DNA of 64,000 nt, from contig CAJQUN010000002.1 in NCBI GenBank assembly GCA_907163345.1, positions 43,315,754 to 43,379,753 on the forward strand, read 5' to 3'. This DNA is from Haberlea rhodopensis. Lineage: Eukaryota > Streptophyta > Magnoliopsida > Lamiales > Gesneriaceae. The translations under genes and the position numbers were made by a program. Below the pieces are notes generated by a model. The model had not been told where the DNA came from, searched no databases, and was given only the letters and a program-made list of their open reading frames with translations. This document shows positions 11,060 to 22,946 of this stretch, piece by piece (the stretch's first letter is position 1; every line of letters starts with the position of its first letter).

Positions 11060-14000
11060 GAAATCACATAATGGAACCAAGTCTCATTTTAACCATATGA
11101 TCCTTCAAATCCTTAGTTGGCATGCATTTAATTAAGGATCGACAATCATCAATTCAGTACGCACGTGTTTAATAACCAATTTATTGTTTTTAACACGCTC
11201 CCAAATGGCTAAATACTTAATGTCGATGTGTTTACTTCGACTTTCACATTTATTATTTAGCCTAAAAACTGTAGATGAATTTTCAATATATAACCTAGGC
11301 CAAGATATAAAATCCATAATTCTAAGCCCATATATGAAACTCTTCAACTATACACCATGTGAAGATGCTTCAAAACAAGAAACGAACTTGACTGGCAAAC
11401 ATAAATATGTATCCAAATGTTGATTTAGCAAATCAACGCAACCAGCAAAGTCTGAATTGGAGTAGCCAATACCTCCAAATTATCAGTCTGTTTATACATA
11501 AGCATGCAATCCTTAATACCTTTAAGGTACTTTATAACATTCTTTGCAGCTTTCCAAAAACACAATACACATATTACTCTGATATATTCCCAACATTCCC
11601 ACAACAAATGCAATATCAGGTCTAGTACAGACTTGAGCATACATTAGGCTTCCAACACAAGAAGCATATGGAATGTTTTTCATCTGTTCCTTTTTCAAAC
11701 TCATTTCTTGGACATTGATTCAAATTGAATCTATCACCTTTCACAATGGGTGCTACACTTGGTGAACAATCACTCATCCGAAACCTCTCCAGCACTTTGT
11801 TTATATAGGTTTCTTGTGATAAACCCAAAATGTATTTGGATCTATCCATATGGATCTTAATACCAATGACATAAGATGCCTCACCCATATCCTTCATATC
11901 AAAGTTCTTAGAGAGAAATTGTTTCACCTCATATAGAAACCCCTTTATCATTGGTTGCAAGTAATATATCATCTACACACAACACCAAGAAACAAATTTT
12001 ACTCCCACTAACCTTCTGGTATATACATTGATCCATGACGTTCTCAACAAAACCAAATGAAGAGATAACGTGATGGAATTTTAAATACCACTGACGGGAG
12101 GCTTGTTTCAATCCGTATATAGATTTCTTAAGCTTGCACACCAAATGCTCACCATCACTAGAGGAGAATCCTTCAGGTTGTTTCATATAAACATCTTCCT
12201 CTAGATCACCATTGAGGAATGCCGTTTTCACATCCATTTGATGCAAATCCAGATCAAAATGGGCCACCAATGCCATAACCACACGGAGAGAATCCTTTTT
12301 AGATACAGGAGAAAATGTCTCTGTATAATCAATTCCCTCTTTCTGAGTGAATCCTTTGGCAACGAGTCTAGCCTTATATCGTTCAATGTTGCCCAGTGAA
12401 TCTTTCTTTGTTTTAAAGACCCACCTACATCCAATGGCTTTTACACCATCTGGCAATTGAACCAACTCCCAGACTCCATTATGTGCCATTGAATTTATCT
12501 CATCATTCATAGCATCGAACCACAACTTGGATTCATTACTTTCCATCGCTTGTGAAAACGTCTCGGGATCATTCTCAGCTCCAATATTATAGTCAGATTC
12601 TTGTAGATACACAATATAATCACTAGGAATTGCCGATCTCCTCATTCTAGTGGACCTTCTCAATGTTGTATCAACATTTTCCTCTAATACAGGATCATGT
12701 TGATCAACAGGGTTCTCGACAGTATCTGGAATCTGTCGATCATCAGGAACTACTAGATCATGATCAACTACTTGTGGAATCTCTAAGACGGGTTCATCAA
12801 CATGCCTAAGAACTTGAGGGCAGTTGTAAACATCAATCAGTCGATCACTTACAGTGGATGGATGAGCATCGTAATGATCGTTTTCAGAACAAATATCCTG
12901 AAATCGATCGCTCCCACTAATCAGGTCATTCTCAAGAAATTTTGCATTCCTCGATTCCACAAATTTAGTGATGTGAGATGGACAGTAGAATCTATATCCC
13001 TTAGACCTTTCGGCATATCCAACGAAATACCCACTAATGGTCCTCGGGTCCAACTTCTTTTCATGTGGATTATAAACTCTCACCTCAGACGGGCATCCCC
13101 AAATGCGTATATGTTGCAAACTCGGTTTCCAACCTTTCCATATCTCAAAAGGTGTCCTAGAGACAGCCTTGGTTGGAACTCGGTTTAATATATACGCTGC
13201 CGTTTTAAGAGCTTCAGTCCACAATGACTTAGGAAGTTTAGAACTAGTAAGCATACTACGCACCATGTCTATTAATGTCCGGTTTCTTCTTTCCGCCACA
13301 CCATTTTGGCTCGGAGAACCAGGCATGGTCTATTGGGCAACAATCCCATGCTCCTGAAGAAACTTAGCAAACGGACCAGGTGCTTGTTCACTCTCAGTGT
13401 ATCTACCATAGTACTCACCACCTCTATCTGATCTCACGATCTTAATTTGCTTACCACATTGTTTCTCTACTTCAGCCTTATATGCTTTAAAAGCATCCAA
13501 CGCTTCATACTTATTATGAAGCAAGTAGAGATACATATATCGTGAATAATCATCAATGAAGGTGATGAAGTATTTCTGACCATACGAATCCATATCAGGA
13601 CTACATATGTCTGTATGTATGATCTCCAATATATCAGAACTCCTCTTAGCACCTTTCTTTGACATGTTGGTCTGCTTACCCTTAATGCAGTCCACACAAG
13701 TGTCAAAATCGGTAAAATCCAAAGCACTAAGTACTTCATCATTCACTAATCTTTTAATTCTATCAATGGAGATATGTCCCAATCTCCGGTGCCACAAAAT
13801 AGAGGAATTCTCATTCACAACACATCTTTTAATACCAATATTTTGTTGAGCATGCATTATAGAATTAGTGGTATCATTTTGTAAATTCAATCGAAAAAGA
13901 CCATCAGACAAAGTACCATTTCCAATAATCTCAGATTTATAAAATAAACTGAATGATAAATCCGAAAAATTAAATGAAAATCCAACAGATACCAGTCTTG

Positions 14001-15075
14001 AAACTGAAATCAAATTTCTAGAAAAATTTGGAATATAAAATGTCTTTTCTAAAATCAAAACGAAACCACTACTTAAAACTAATTTGCATGTCCCAACAGC
14101 CTCCACATGTGAGGGCATCTTGTTTCCAGAATAGATGCTCTGCTCACTTCCCAATGGCTTCCTTAGGTTTTGCAATCCCTGCAAGGAATTGGTAACATGG
14201 ATTGTAGAACCAGAATCAATCCACCATGTGTTATGATTAACATCAATCATATTGGATTCATAACAAACAAATGAGAATCGTGTACCTTTCTTTTCAAGCC
14301 ACTGCTGGAATTTGGGGCAATCTTTCTTAATGTGATCCTTTTTCTTACAAAAGAAACACTTGATTTCCTTCTTAATATCCAGCTGAATAGGCATTTTGCC
14401 TTTCCCCTTATGCTTGTGCTGACCTTTCTTCCTCATATGGGTAGCTACATGCACACTTTCAGGTTGCTCCATAGCCAATCGACCCTCTTCCTGAACACAC
14501 ATGGTCATAAGTTCATTTATTGACCATTTGTCCCTATGTGTGTTGTAGGAAATCTTAAATGGACCGTATTGGTAAGGCAAAGTGTTCAGAATGTAGTGCA
14601 CCGGGAAAGTATCAGACATCTCAACCTCAAGTGTCTTAAGTTGAGCTGCTATATCCCTCATGTGCATGATATGCTCACGCACTTCTCTAATACCAGTGAG
14701 CTTCATCGATGAAAACTTCAAAATTAAGGTGCTTGCCAATGCCTTATCCGAAGACTGAAATTGAGCATCAATAGCCTTCAGCAGATCATGGACATTATTA
14801 TGCTGATCGACAGAACCCCTGATCCCAGCAGAAATCTTGGTCTTTATGAACATAACATAGAGACGATTAGATCGTTCCCATTTCTCATAAAGATCAACAT
14901 CATCTGGAATGCTGGTTTCAGTAATAGCAGGTGGTTCATCTTTTCGTATAGCATAATCAATATCCATCCAGCCTAAATGGAGAAGAATCCTCTCCTTCCA
15001 CACCTTATAGTTATCACCTTTGAGTTCAGGAACTTCACATTTTATATCAGATAAATTAACAGGTTGAATAACTGC
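11060..15075 (-). pseudogene. Gag-pol polyprotein of copia element D, interrupted
   Basis: The frame enters before 15003 (VPELKGDNYKVWKERILLH) after an acceptor-like TTTTCTTGCAG, so a leader intron is possible. Domains in order: gag (UBN2 type); zinc knuckle CFFCKKKDHIKKDC; protease DSGSTIHVT; GAG-pre-integrase HRRLGHIS; integrase core HTDICSP, FITFIDDYSRY; RT (GCRWVFKTKKD, MDVKTAFLNGDLEE, YVDDILLA); RNase H (SRSKHIDIKYL). The integrase is cut by one nonsense codon, TAG at 13327-13329 in QxTMPGSPSQNG. Frameshifts follow near 11940, 11690 and 11640. The final RNase H segment reaches about 11060-11132. The element can no longer make its own complete enzymes, unless the indels are assembly errors. 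Confidence 0.9.
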
Positions 15076-15399
15076 AAGAAAATTTAAAATACATGCTTAT
15101 ATCACAATTTTCGAAGCAAATAACTAAATGACATGTTTTACCCATTTAAATCATGCAATAACTTATGAACCGCTGACATAGAAATTACATGTGGGCTAAA
15201 TTTCTAATTCAAATAAATTCATATAACTTTATGATAAAACTATCGAATTATCCGACATTCTTAATACCTGTGGGCAAATTAAGAAAATAATTCAATATCT
15301 CATCTTAATTGAACATATTTAATATAATAAAATTTCCTGTGGGATAAATTCCATTATATCAAATATAATTAATTACAAGTAATGTCTATTTAGCTTTAT

Positions 15400-15800
15400 G
15401 TGATGTTTGAGAAATTCATGCACTTTAATTAATTAAAGCTGCTGTGGCTACACTTTAATCAATCATATAATGCATATCACATAGACATTTAATCTGAATG
15501 CATAAAACTATGCAATAATTGAATTAATGTAATGCCTATATTACATTAAATGATCCACAAAATTAATGTATAATTTAATCAATTAAAGCTGCTGTGGCTA
15601 TACTTTAATTTATTAAACTACAGGAATCACTTAGACATTTTCTGAATGCATAAAAATATTTTATGCTTTATCTTAATTCATATAAATATTGTCTATTGAA
15701 CTTTATGTAATTCACATGATTAATGAATAATTTAATCAATTAAAGCTGCTGTGGCTATACTTTAATCAATTAAATTATACGAATTACTTAGACATCTTAA
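15400..15800 (-). repeat. Three tandem units in the leader of element D
   Basis: The word GCTGCTGTGGCTA recurs at 15438, 15588 and 15745 (spacing about 150-157 bp). Each time it is flanked by inverted arms TTTAATCAATTAAAG and TACTTTAATYAATTAAA, so each unit can fold. They lie between 5' LTR and gag, in transcribed leader sequence. Confidence 0.75.
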
Positions 15801-15999
15801 TTATTCATGCATAAAAATATTTTATGCTTTACATAAATTATGGTGCATTTATCCATAATAAAACAATCAAAATTACACATAAAGATTGCATAAAATAAAT
15901 TATTAAAAATAAAGCAGAATTTCGAATTTCAGAATGAAACAGAACCAAACGGGCCTTAAAATTAACCAACCCTAATTCCCAAAATGAACAAAATAAAGC

Positions 16000-16022
16000 C
16001 CTAAACCTAACCCTAACCCTAA
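16000..16022. repeat. Short telomere-like CCCTAAA/CCCTAA run (telo-box)
   Basis: CCCTAAACCTAACCCTAACC is a four-copy imperfect run of the plant telomeric heptamer or its hexamer variant, inside the leader of element D. Telo-boxes of this size occur in plant promoters. It is too short to indicate a telomere. Confidence 0.6.
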
Positions 16023-16667
16023 ATTTATTCACGCCGCCGCCGCCAACTCCGATCAAATTACGGCCGACCAATGTCAGACCATCGTGCCAAGGTCACGGCC
16101 GATCACTCCCACACCTTCGCCGGTCACAAATGGCCTGCAATCGAGATCGTTTTTTTTTGTTTCTCACGGCCAGCGACTAGGGTTTTAGAATCCGGCCAAA
16201 AGGTGACCTTGTGCCGTCGATTACCACCATCCATACGTCGATATTCACCTAATTGACGGTTAAATCCAGAGGCGCAAACCAAATAGTCGGAAATCTATCA
16301 AAAATTGATGAAAAAGGAGACAAATCGCACTAGCGGAAAATGCAATTTTTCCCTCCGATTTTCCGATGAATGATTCCATCTAGCGGCGTCCGATGGTCCT
16401 CTTCTCATGGTGGTTCGATCGGTACCCTTCACCGTCGGAGTTGGAATCCAAATGGTGGCCGATTTGATAATTTCCAAAGGCTAGGGTTTTGGTTCAATTT
16501 CAAAACTAGGGTTTATGCCAAAATTGAAATTGGGAATTTCGAAAATTGTGTAAAAATAATTCATGATACAAAATCAAAATAGCATCAAAATTATTTTTCA
16601 AAATTTTTGCCCAGATCAAAAATCTCAAACGTATCAAGGCGAAAGCAAAAACTGCTCTGATACCAAA

Positions 16668-17070
16668 TGTTAGATGTTTAACATGAATACTAAATCGATT
16701 TTCAATGTACCTAAACATACGGCACACAAATCGAATATGCGGAAATAAAAGTTCAAGATCAGTGTTACCTCCAGCCATTGATATGCAGTTTGATCCAGAC
16801 AGATCTGAAGAATTGAGATGCAAGAGGGCTCTTCTAAACCTTATGCAATTCTAATAGATGGTGTATTTTATGAAGTGAATTGCTTGGCTTAGGGACCCCC
16901 CGCAGTGTCCTATTTATATAAGTGTCTTGCCATCAAAGACTTAGAGTTTGACACAGTTACACCACTTAAAGATAGTGGGTGGTTATCCAGATAGTGCGCA
17001 ATCTTCTGGATTAAATATTCTTGATATTATCTTAATAATATATTAACCAAATTAATATTAATTATTAACA
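16668..17070 (-). repeat. Element D 5' LTR
   Basis: It has the same ends and length as the partner LTR at 10357. The PBS (complement of GCTCTGATACCA) lies directly inside it at 16654-16665, which fixes the minus orientation. Confidence 0.95.
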
Positions 17071-17139
17071 AAACAGCCTCATCTACATATCCTAGCTTGA
17101 AAAGGTTATCAAGGGTATCATCTTCTGCTAGTTCGAGTG
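17071..17139 (-). pseudogene. 5' part of the same split exon
   Basis: The minus-strand frame begins after an AG at 17140-17141 and reads LELAEDDTLDNLFKLGYVDE up to the target duplication AAACA (17071-17075), which matches 10352-10356. It is acidic, like the 3' part. See 10092-10356 for the joined frame and limits. Confidence 0.45.
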
Positions 17140-18668
17140 CTCAATTAAAAAGATGGCGTAGATCAAGCAAAACAAGGAAAGAAATCGGGGCCATAAAGTC
17201 GTTAATAAAATTTGTCAGATTCAGTAATCACGATTTCATAATTCATAATGAACAGTAATCATTATATTTATTAAGTTGGTTTGGGTTAAGCTTGCCAGTA
17301 CTCACACAGAGAGATGTTTTTCTTGTGTAGTTCCACATCTTGGATGGGGTGGGGTAGCATAGCCTCACCTCTTAATCATGGGTCGTTGTTACTTAATGTA
17401 GAACCACATGCCAAGTGCAAAGTGTTAACATATTCCCTGTTACTGACTTACACATCATGCCTACATTAAAATATAAAACTATTATTGAGCCACCTCGTAT
17501 TAAATCAAATGTTAGGACAATTGTTATTGGGTTTCATTCCCCCAACGTCAGATCCAAAGAATAGAAATAAATATAAACATTTGATGGACGATCGTGCATG
17601 ATTCATATATAAACATGCAAATATTGAATCTTAATTGCAAAAAAGTGGATTACCGATAAGCAGTGAATCAATATGTATGATGTGATCCACCGAGTCCAAT
17701 CAACTAATCAGATTTTCAAGCCAACACCAGTGCTAGTTTGAGTCAGAGTTTCTATGAGAGTGTATGGAATGAAATTCATAACCGTCGAGAAGAAGTGAGA
17801 TATTTATAGTTGAGTCTGAGTCACTAATTGGGCTAGGGATTTTAGAGCCTAACATGCCAACCATTGGCTTGTAGGGCATCTTATGTTAATAATCTCTCAC
17901 TTGCACAAAAGTCAACACAAAAATACAAACTCATAATCCAAGGCAGTCAGTCCGATTGAACAACTTGATGTACTACCAATGGACATAATTATGAAACATA
18001 AATATATCAAACGTTTTAATTTAGAACTTTCTATAAGTGAAACATTTTCAAATATAGAAACTCCCCTAAAGTGAGTAGCTTTCAAAAATTAAATTCATCT
18101 CTTTTAAATCACTCAATTTGAGCAATTAACATTTAAGTCTCAATTTTCACTGATAGATCGGCGGCCGGTTGATTGTGAGCCTCGCAGCGAGGCTCAAGTG
18201 TATCATAGCAGTATGATTACAACCTTTGTGATTTTAGAAGTCAAACAACTTTTTAGGCTTACTCTGAATGCCCCATTTTCAATTAAACTATTTTAATAGA
18301 CAATGACCGAAATATAATCCCATCAACAACCTCGTGGGTAGCACCTAGCATCTGCAATTCACGAAGACTTAGATACAAATGACTAGCAGCGTACGAGAAC
18401 ATGTCAGTCATAGTTAGCGTGCAGTATATTCCTTTCACTCAATATATCCTGATTAAATCTAGGGCATTGGTTGGTCGAGGCCCCTTATGATTTCAATAAC
18501 TATGTATTTATTTCACGTTATATGATTCATAGTGTGCATATATGAAAACTCTTTTTTCATAAGCACTACCCACTTTGACCAGAGATTCCTCGAATCATAT
18601 ACAGAAAAACACATAGGACATCCTGATTCATCAAGACCAGTGGTGATTTGGTCGTCACTTTTTGAAGC
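17140..18668. repeat. Probable remnant of a copia LTR and adjoining internal sequence; otherwise non-coding
   Basis: The phrase AATCTCTCACTTGCAC near 17890 and the surrounding ATGCCAACCATTGGC... text resemble copia LTR/PBS junctions I know from other plants. No paired LTR, target duplication or intact ORF could be found. The span 17250-17500 holds nothing I recognise. Confidence 0.3.
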
Positions 18669-19383
18669 ATAAAATATCAGTAGTGAACGATTAATCCGCA
18701 AGTGTAGGGCTGTCAAGTTTTAGTATAGAAATACGAAGTATGAACGTTGAACCCACATGATCTAACTGTAATTACCAAATAAGACGCTTAAAACTATATT
18801 TAACCTATGATAATTAATTCAATAGATACTAATTCACTAAACTACTACTAATTATCCAACCAAGCAAACCAAAGATGACGAGAAAAATCAACTAGAGAAT
18901 ATTATCAAGAAGTCGGTTCACCAATGTAATCCCTATGACCCTCGATTGAATATCCAAATAGCTCTAAGGTGGTGAGTTCTTCGAAATTATCTAATATACT
19001 CTCTAAAGCTATATTAAACCTAATACAAAATTACAGTAAGTTGTCGTGCACTTATTTAACAATTCAATATTGCATAAAACTTTGTAAGAACTTCTAGCTT
19101 TTGATTACTATATTTATGACTATCACATGTGTATTTGATCTCATCTCTCGATCTGAATCTGAAATCCAATGTGTAATTTACTTAGTTCGTCACAATACCA
19201 TCTCTCGATCTCAATCACGATAACTAATATCAATTCAAAGGTAGCTACTCTCTTGAAAGCATATAGAACATGAACACGTGGGATATACGAATTCAATCAA
19301 AGTTTAATAATGAAGTCACAAGTTCAAACAAAAGATCCCCCAATCTTAATAAATAAATTTGATTCAACATTCAATTGAAAAAC
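18669..19383. repeat. Diverged copy of the LTR family also found at 61650
   Basis: CCGCAAGTG..GGGCTGTCAAGTTTTA, then ACCAAATAAGAC, and several ATCTCTCGATCT words appear in the same order as at 61670-62450. This copy stops short of the GATCGATC-bearing part of the other copy. Confidence 0.6.
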
Positions 19384-20340
19384 TGTAAGGCCCCGTTGCT
19401 AATTAATTATGATTAATCACGAGTTAGCAAACCCAGGTGATTAAAAGCTGGGAATTCGAATTGAGGTGTTCCGAATCACAACACCTTATTTTTCATTGAG
19501 ATAAAGCATATCAAAATTATACAAGTTATGCATGCAAATTTTGTCTAACACCATGCAAAACACATGATTAAGCATCACATGGACACTTGGCATTGAAAAA
19601 TTATAAAAAAAACCCCAACACTTTGCTTAGTGATCCACGCCAATTTCCACACTTTTCAGCATGCATATGTCATTCCCCCCCCCCCCCCCCCCAAAATTAT
19701 TAGAGTTTGCTCCCTAAATTTCGAAAATTCCCCCTCCTAAAATTGAGAGAATTTGTGAGCAAAACCTCCATGCAATTGGAGTTTGAGAAAGGTAGGAAGG
19801 AAAGACTTCATATTCTTCAAGAATTGGAAGATTTGGAGCTTGGGTTGGCTTGATGGTGAAATTTTTGAGTCTTCAAGGGTATGAATCTGTCTTTAACTAT
19901 AATTAGTTGAATTTTGTTGAATTTGAGTCGAAAATCTAGAAAGAGACGTGAAAATGTTGATGTCATTTTGTTAAAACAGAATCAGCAAATTTTTTATGTT
20001 TCTTGCAGTAGATAGTTTAGAATTTTCGGTTCACTTAGAGTCTGAATGTGACTTTGAGCAAAAGATAAAATTTGTAGATCTTTAAATTTTATACAGTTTT
20101 AAAAAAGAAGCATGCGATTTGGAACTCCAAAGTCAAAGTTATGTCGATTTTTCTTTAAGTGCTCATTTTTGACTCTGCATGTTCATGCATGTTGCATGCA
20201 GAATGTGTTTCGAGTTTCTGGGCACATTTTGTTTCGAGTTTGACGTCGGTCTTCAAATGAAAGTTGTAGGACTTTGAATTCTCTTCGATTTAAAAATAAA
20301 AATAGGAAGTCGCTTTGATTCCATGCATCAAGTGCCGCCC
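19384..20340 (+). repeat. Truncated gypsy-type LTR
   Basis: It begins TGTAAGGCCCC, like the solo LTRs starting TGTAAGGACCC and TGTAATACCCC elsewhere in the window. It contains the typical phrase CTTCAAATGAAAGTTGTAGG. It breaks off near 20340 without a recognisable CA end or target duplication. Confidence 0.5.
19675..19692 (+). repeat. Homopolymer of about 18 C
   Basis: An uninterrupted C run lies inside the truncated LTR. Its length is likely to be unreliable in any assembly. Confidence 0.9.
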
Positions 20341-20519
20341 TCTTTTGGTTGTCAATCTCTCATTCTTCAATCGTATGAGCCTCCTTGTTTAAGAACCTTG
20401 CCAAACTCAGTATGGTCAAGTAAATGAGCATCTTTTGTTGCCACTGCTTGAAATCATTCCCATTGAACTTTTCAAGCCTTTCACCATGATGAACATGAGT
20501 CGTTGTTGCACTCGAAAAA

Positions 20520-21045
20520 GCTATTTGATGTCGTTATTATCTTGAGATTGTTGTTCAAATATCTCTAGCAATGTGTATCTTAGGAATGTAGTGACAAGAA
20601 TAACAATATCTTTAAAGTTTACGTCGAGATGAGATTTGTAATCTCCGTCCTTAAGACAATATTGCCCCGCCTTTGTACTAACGGTTTGCTTTGGTAATTT
20701 GTCTCCCAAGATACAACTACTATCATTTGTTATAGGAGCACTCCAAATCACAAGTCCTCAAACCACAAAAGTTCAAAGCATTCAACATGAAGAAAGTTGA
20801 TGAACAAACAAAATGCTCAAAATTTGATCTTCAATCTGATGTATATTTTGAAAAATGAATCAATTATCCAAGTGTGGGATGTTTTATTATAGTAAAAGGT
20901 TTGTTTCCAAAAGACACCATTTAGATGGATCATATCATGAAAAAATCGCACCCCAACATGAATGGACATATCATTCTGTCAACAGACACATGGCGCGATC
21001 GATCACCGCCTGCTGTGCGATCGATCGCGCCCCTGTTTTCAACAA
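20520..21045 (-). repeat. LTR fragment with GATCGATC pair (minus orientation)
   Basis: It matches, in inverse orientation, the segments at 22085-22560 and 25990-26560. Shared words include GGAGCACTCCAAATCACAAG, TAAGGACGGAGATTNCAAAT in complement, and a terminal pair of GATCGATC palindromes at 20997 and 21019. Confidence 0.6.
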
Positions 21046-21239
21046 ATGAAAAATTTCGGGTTTAGGCCACTTTGGCAGTGGAAAACCACCGCCATTACCA
21101 CAACCACCATCAAAATAATTAATGCACTGCCTCTTCCCTTAGACATCATGATTCACTCCCGTTTTTATGATATTATGGATATGATTATGCAAATGCTAGT
21201 TAAGGACAATTTATAGGAAGAAAGCATTAGCATGGAGGG

Positions 21240-21720
21240 GTTGGTAGGGACTCGATAAAATTATAAAATTATTTGCATGCAAAAGCTAATAGTATATTAT
21301 CTATAATTTATCTCTATAAAACATTGTTATGAATACTCGCTTAATATATTATTACTTGATGTAATATTAATCATTTATTTTTTAAAAAATTTCTTATGTT
21401 TTCCGTTATGAAAAAATAAGGATATAATGGGAAAAAAAATTAATATATTTTGGAGATAAAAATACAACTACATATGTATATTCTCTTGATAATAGTGTAG
21501 ATAATTTGTTTTTTTTTTAAACAACTGTTGCGATACTTGTAATATAATATTTTATTTGAACACATCAAAGTAAAATATTTGAATTGGCGGTCGTGATTAA
21601 ATATGACTCTATCTGTCAATTATTCACTTGTATATGAAAAGCAATAGATAAAATACGTAGATGTAGTTATGTACAACGATGGTCAAAGAGAGACCATAAC
21701 AACTAACAAGGACTAAGCAG
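21240..21720. repeat. Dispersed duplication shared with 29040-29390 and 33985-34025
   Basis: It shares TTATAATTTATCTCTATA, TACTTGATGTAATA, TATGTATATTCTCTTGATAA-like text and then AACAACTAACAAGGACTAAG with the 29-34 kb locus, in the same order. The other copy is split by DNA transposons. Confidence 0.6.
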
Positions 21721-22084
21721 ATCATGAGTATGTGAAAACAATATTTTCTAACTTCGATGAAGAATTAAATTGCATAATTACCAAGTTTTATACCTTTTCG
21801 AAATGCGAAAATAACTATAAGAAAATTAGTATATCGAGTCAACCCATGTATGGAAAAGCATTGAACAATATGAACCCTTATCTGTTGACAATGATAATTT
21901 AAGATTGTTTATAGTGAGTTATAATGGACTACTATAATCACTTACGTTAAGCATTTCGTAAAGCGAGTGTAGATACAAAATAGTTGTTATAGAAGTTCAT
22001 TGTACAGTTGCTTTTTTTCCTGAGCCCAATCACATGTACGTCGTCATCAGCTCGGGGTGTGACAAATAGTGTAATATATGGCAA

Positions 22085-22560
22085 CAACACATTTGACGTT
22101 GGAAATTTGAATTAAATCAAAATAAATAAAAGAGGTCGCGCGATCGATCACAAAAAATGCCTAGATCGATCGCGCGAAGCAGTAGCTTTCCTTGTGTTGG
22201 AAACAGGGGCGATCGATCGTGGCATTATGCAAATGGTATCTTTTTGGATATATATCTTGGTATACTATAAATATAACATCCATCACTTGAATTGAACATT
22301 GAATTTCGAAATTCATAACACATTAAAAAGATCAAAATCTGGCTATTTTGTGCATCTTCATCCTTGTTCTTGTTGAGCGCTTTTAAATCTTTGTGGTTTA
22401 AATGATTTGTGATATGGAGTGCTCCTATCACAAATCATAGTCGTTGTATCTTGGGAGACAAATTGTCAATTGAACCGTTAGCACCGTAGCAGGACAATAT
22501 TGTCTTAAGGACGGAGATTCCAAATCTCGCATCGACATTCCTACTACAAAGCCATTTATT
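22085..22560 (+). repeat. LTR fragment with three GATCGATC motifs
   Basis: GGAAATTTGAATTAAATCAA, then AAAGAGGTCGCGCGATCGAT, matches 25995-26050 closely. Palindromes lie at 22142, 22164 and 22211. The segment ends near an inverted partner at 22620-22860, so two fragments of one family face each other. Confidence 0.6.
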
Positions 22561-22619
22561 GTTTTTTGCTTATTACCTTCCTAAGATACACATCGAGTAA
22601 ATTTTGAATAACAAGTTGC

Positions 22620-22870
22620 TTCGCGTGATCGAATTTTAGTAATGATGTGTATCTTAGGAATAATAGCAAGTAAAATAATAATGGCATTATGAATGTTTGT
22701 CGATGCGAGATTTGAAATCTCTGTCCTTGAAACGATATTGCCTCGCTATGGTGCTTACGGTTAGCGGCAATCATTTCCCAAGATTATGACTTGTGATAGG
22801 AGCACTCCAAATCACAAGTCCTCAAACCACAAAGATTTAAATGCATTTCAACAAGAACAAGGTATGAACA
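22620..22870 (-). repeat. Inverted partner of the preceding LTR fragment
   Basis: GTGTATCTTAGGAATAATAG..., CGAGATTTGAAATCTCTGTC and GATAGGAGCACTCCAAATCA repeat the text of 20580-20780 and the complement of 22390-22600. Confidence 0.55.
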
Positions 22871-22946
22871 ATATATTTATGCAGATTTTTCTCTCAGAAA
22901 ATGACTTTGATCTTGCATAAAAATGTTTTTAATTCACTTAGGATTG

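Larger units (their letters stand above)
10357..17070 (-). mobile_element. Ty1-copia retrotransposon D, complete, recent
   Basis: The 6,714-bp element has two 403-bp LTRs (TG..CA) and a perfect 5-bp target duplication AAACA on both sides. It lies on the minus strand. The primer-binding site TGGTATCAGAGC (initiator tRNA-Met type) abuts the LTR at 16668. The order gag, protease, integrase, RT, RNase H is copia order. The LTRs differ at only two positions, so insertion was recent, yet the coding region carries a nonsense codon and frameshifts. Confidence 0.95.

Noticed and set aside
16000..16022. Interstitial telomere
   Set aside because: Only about four imperfect heptamers occur, inside a retrotransposon leader.
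18513..18716. 67-codon ORF as a gene
   Set aside because: It lies in a repeat mosaic with no recognised motif, and the upstream half resembles copia LTR text.
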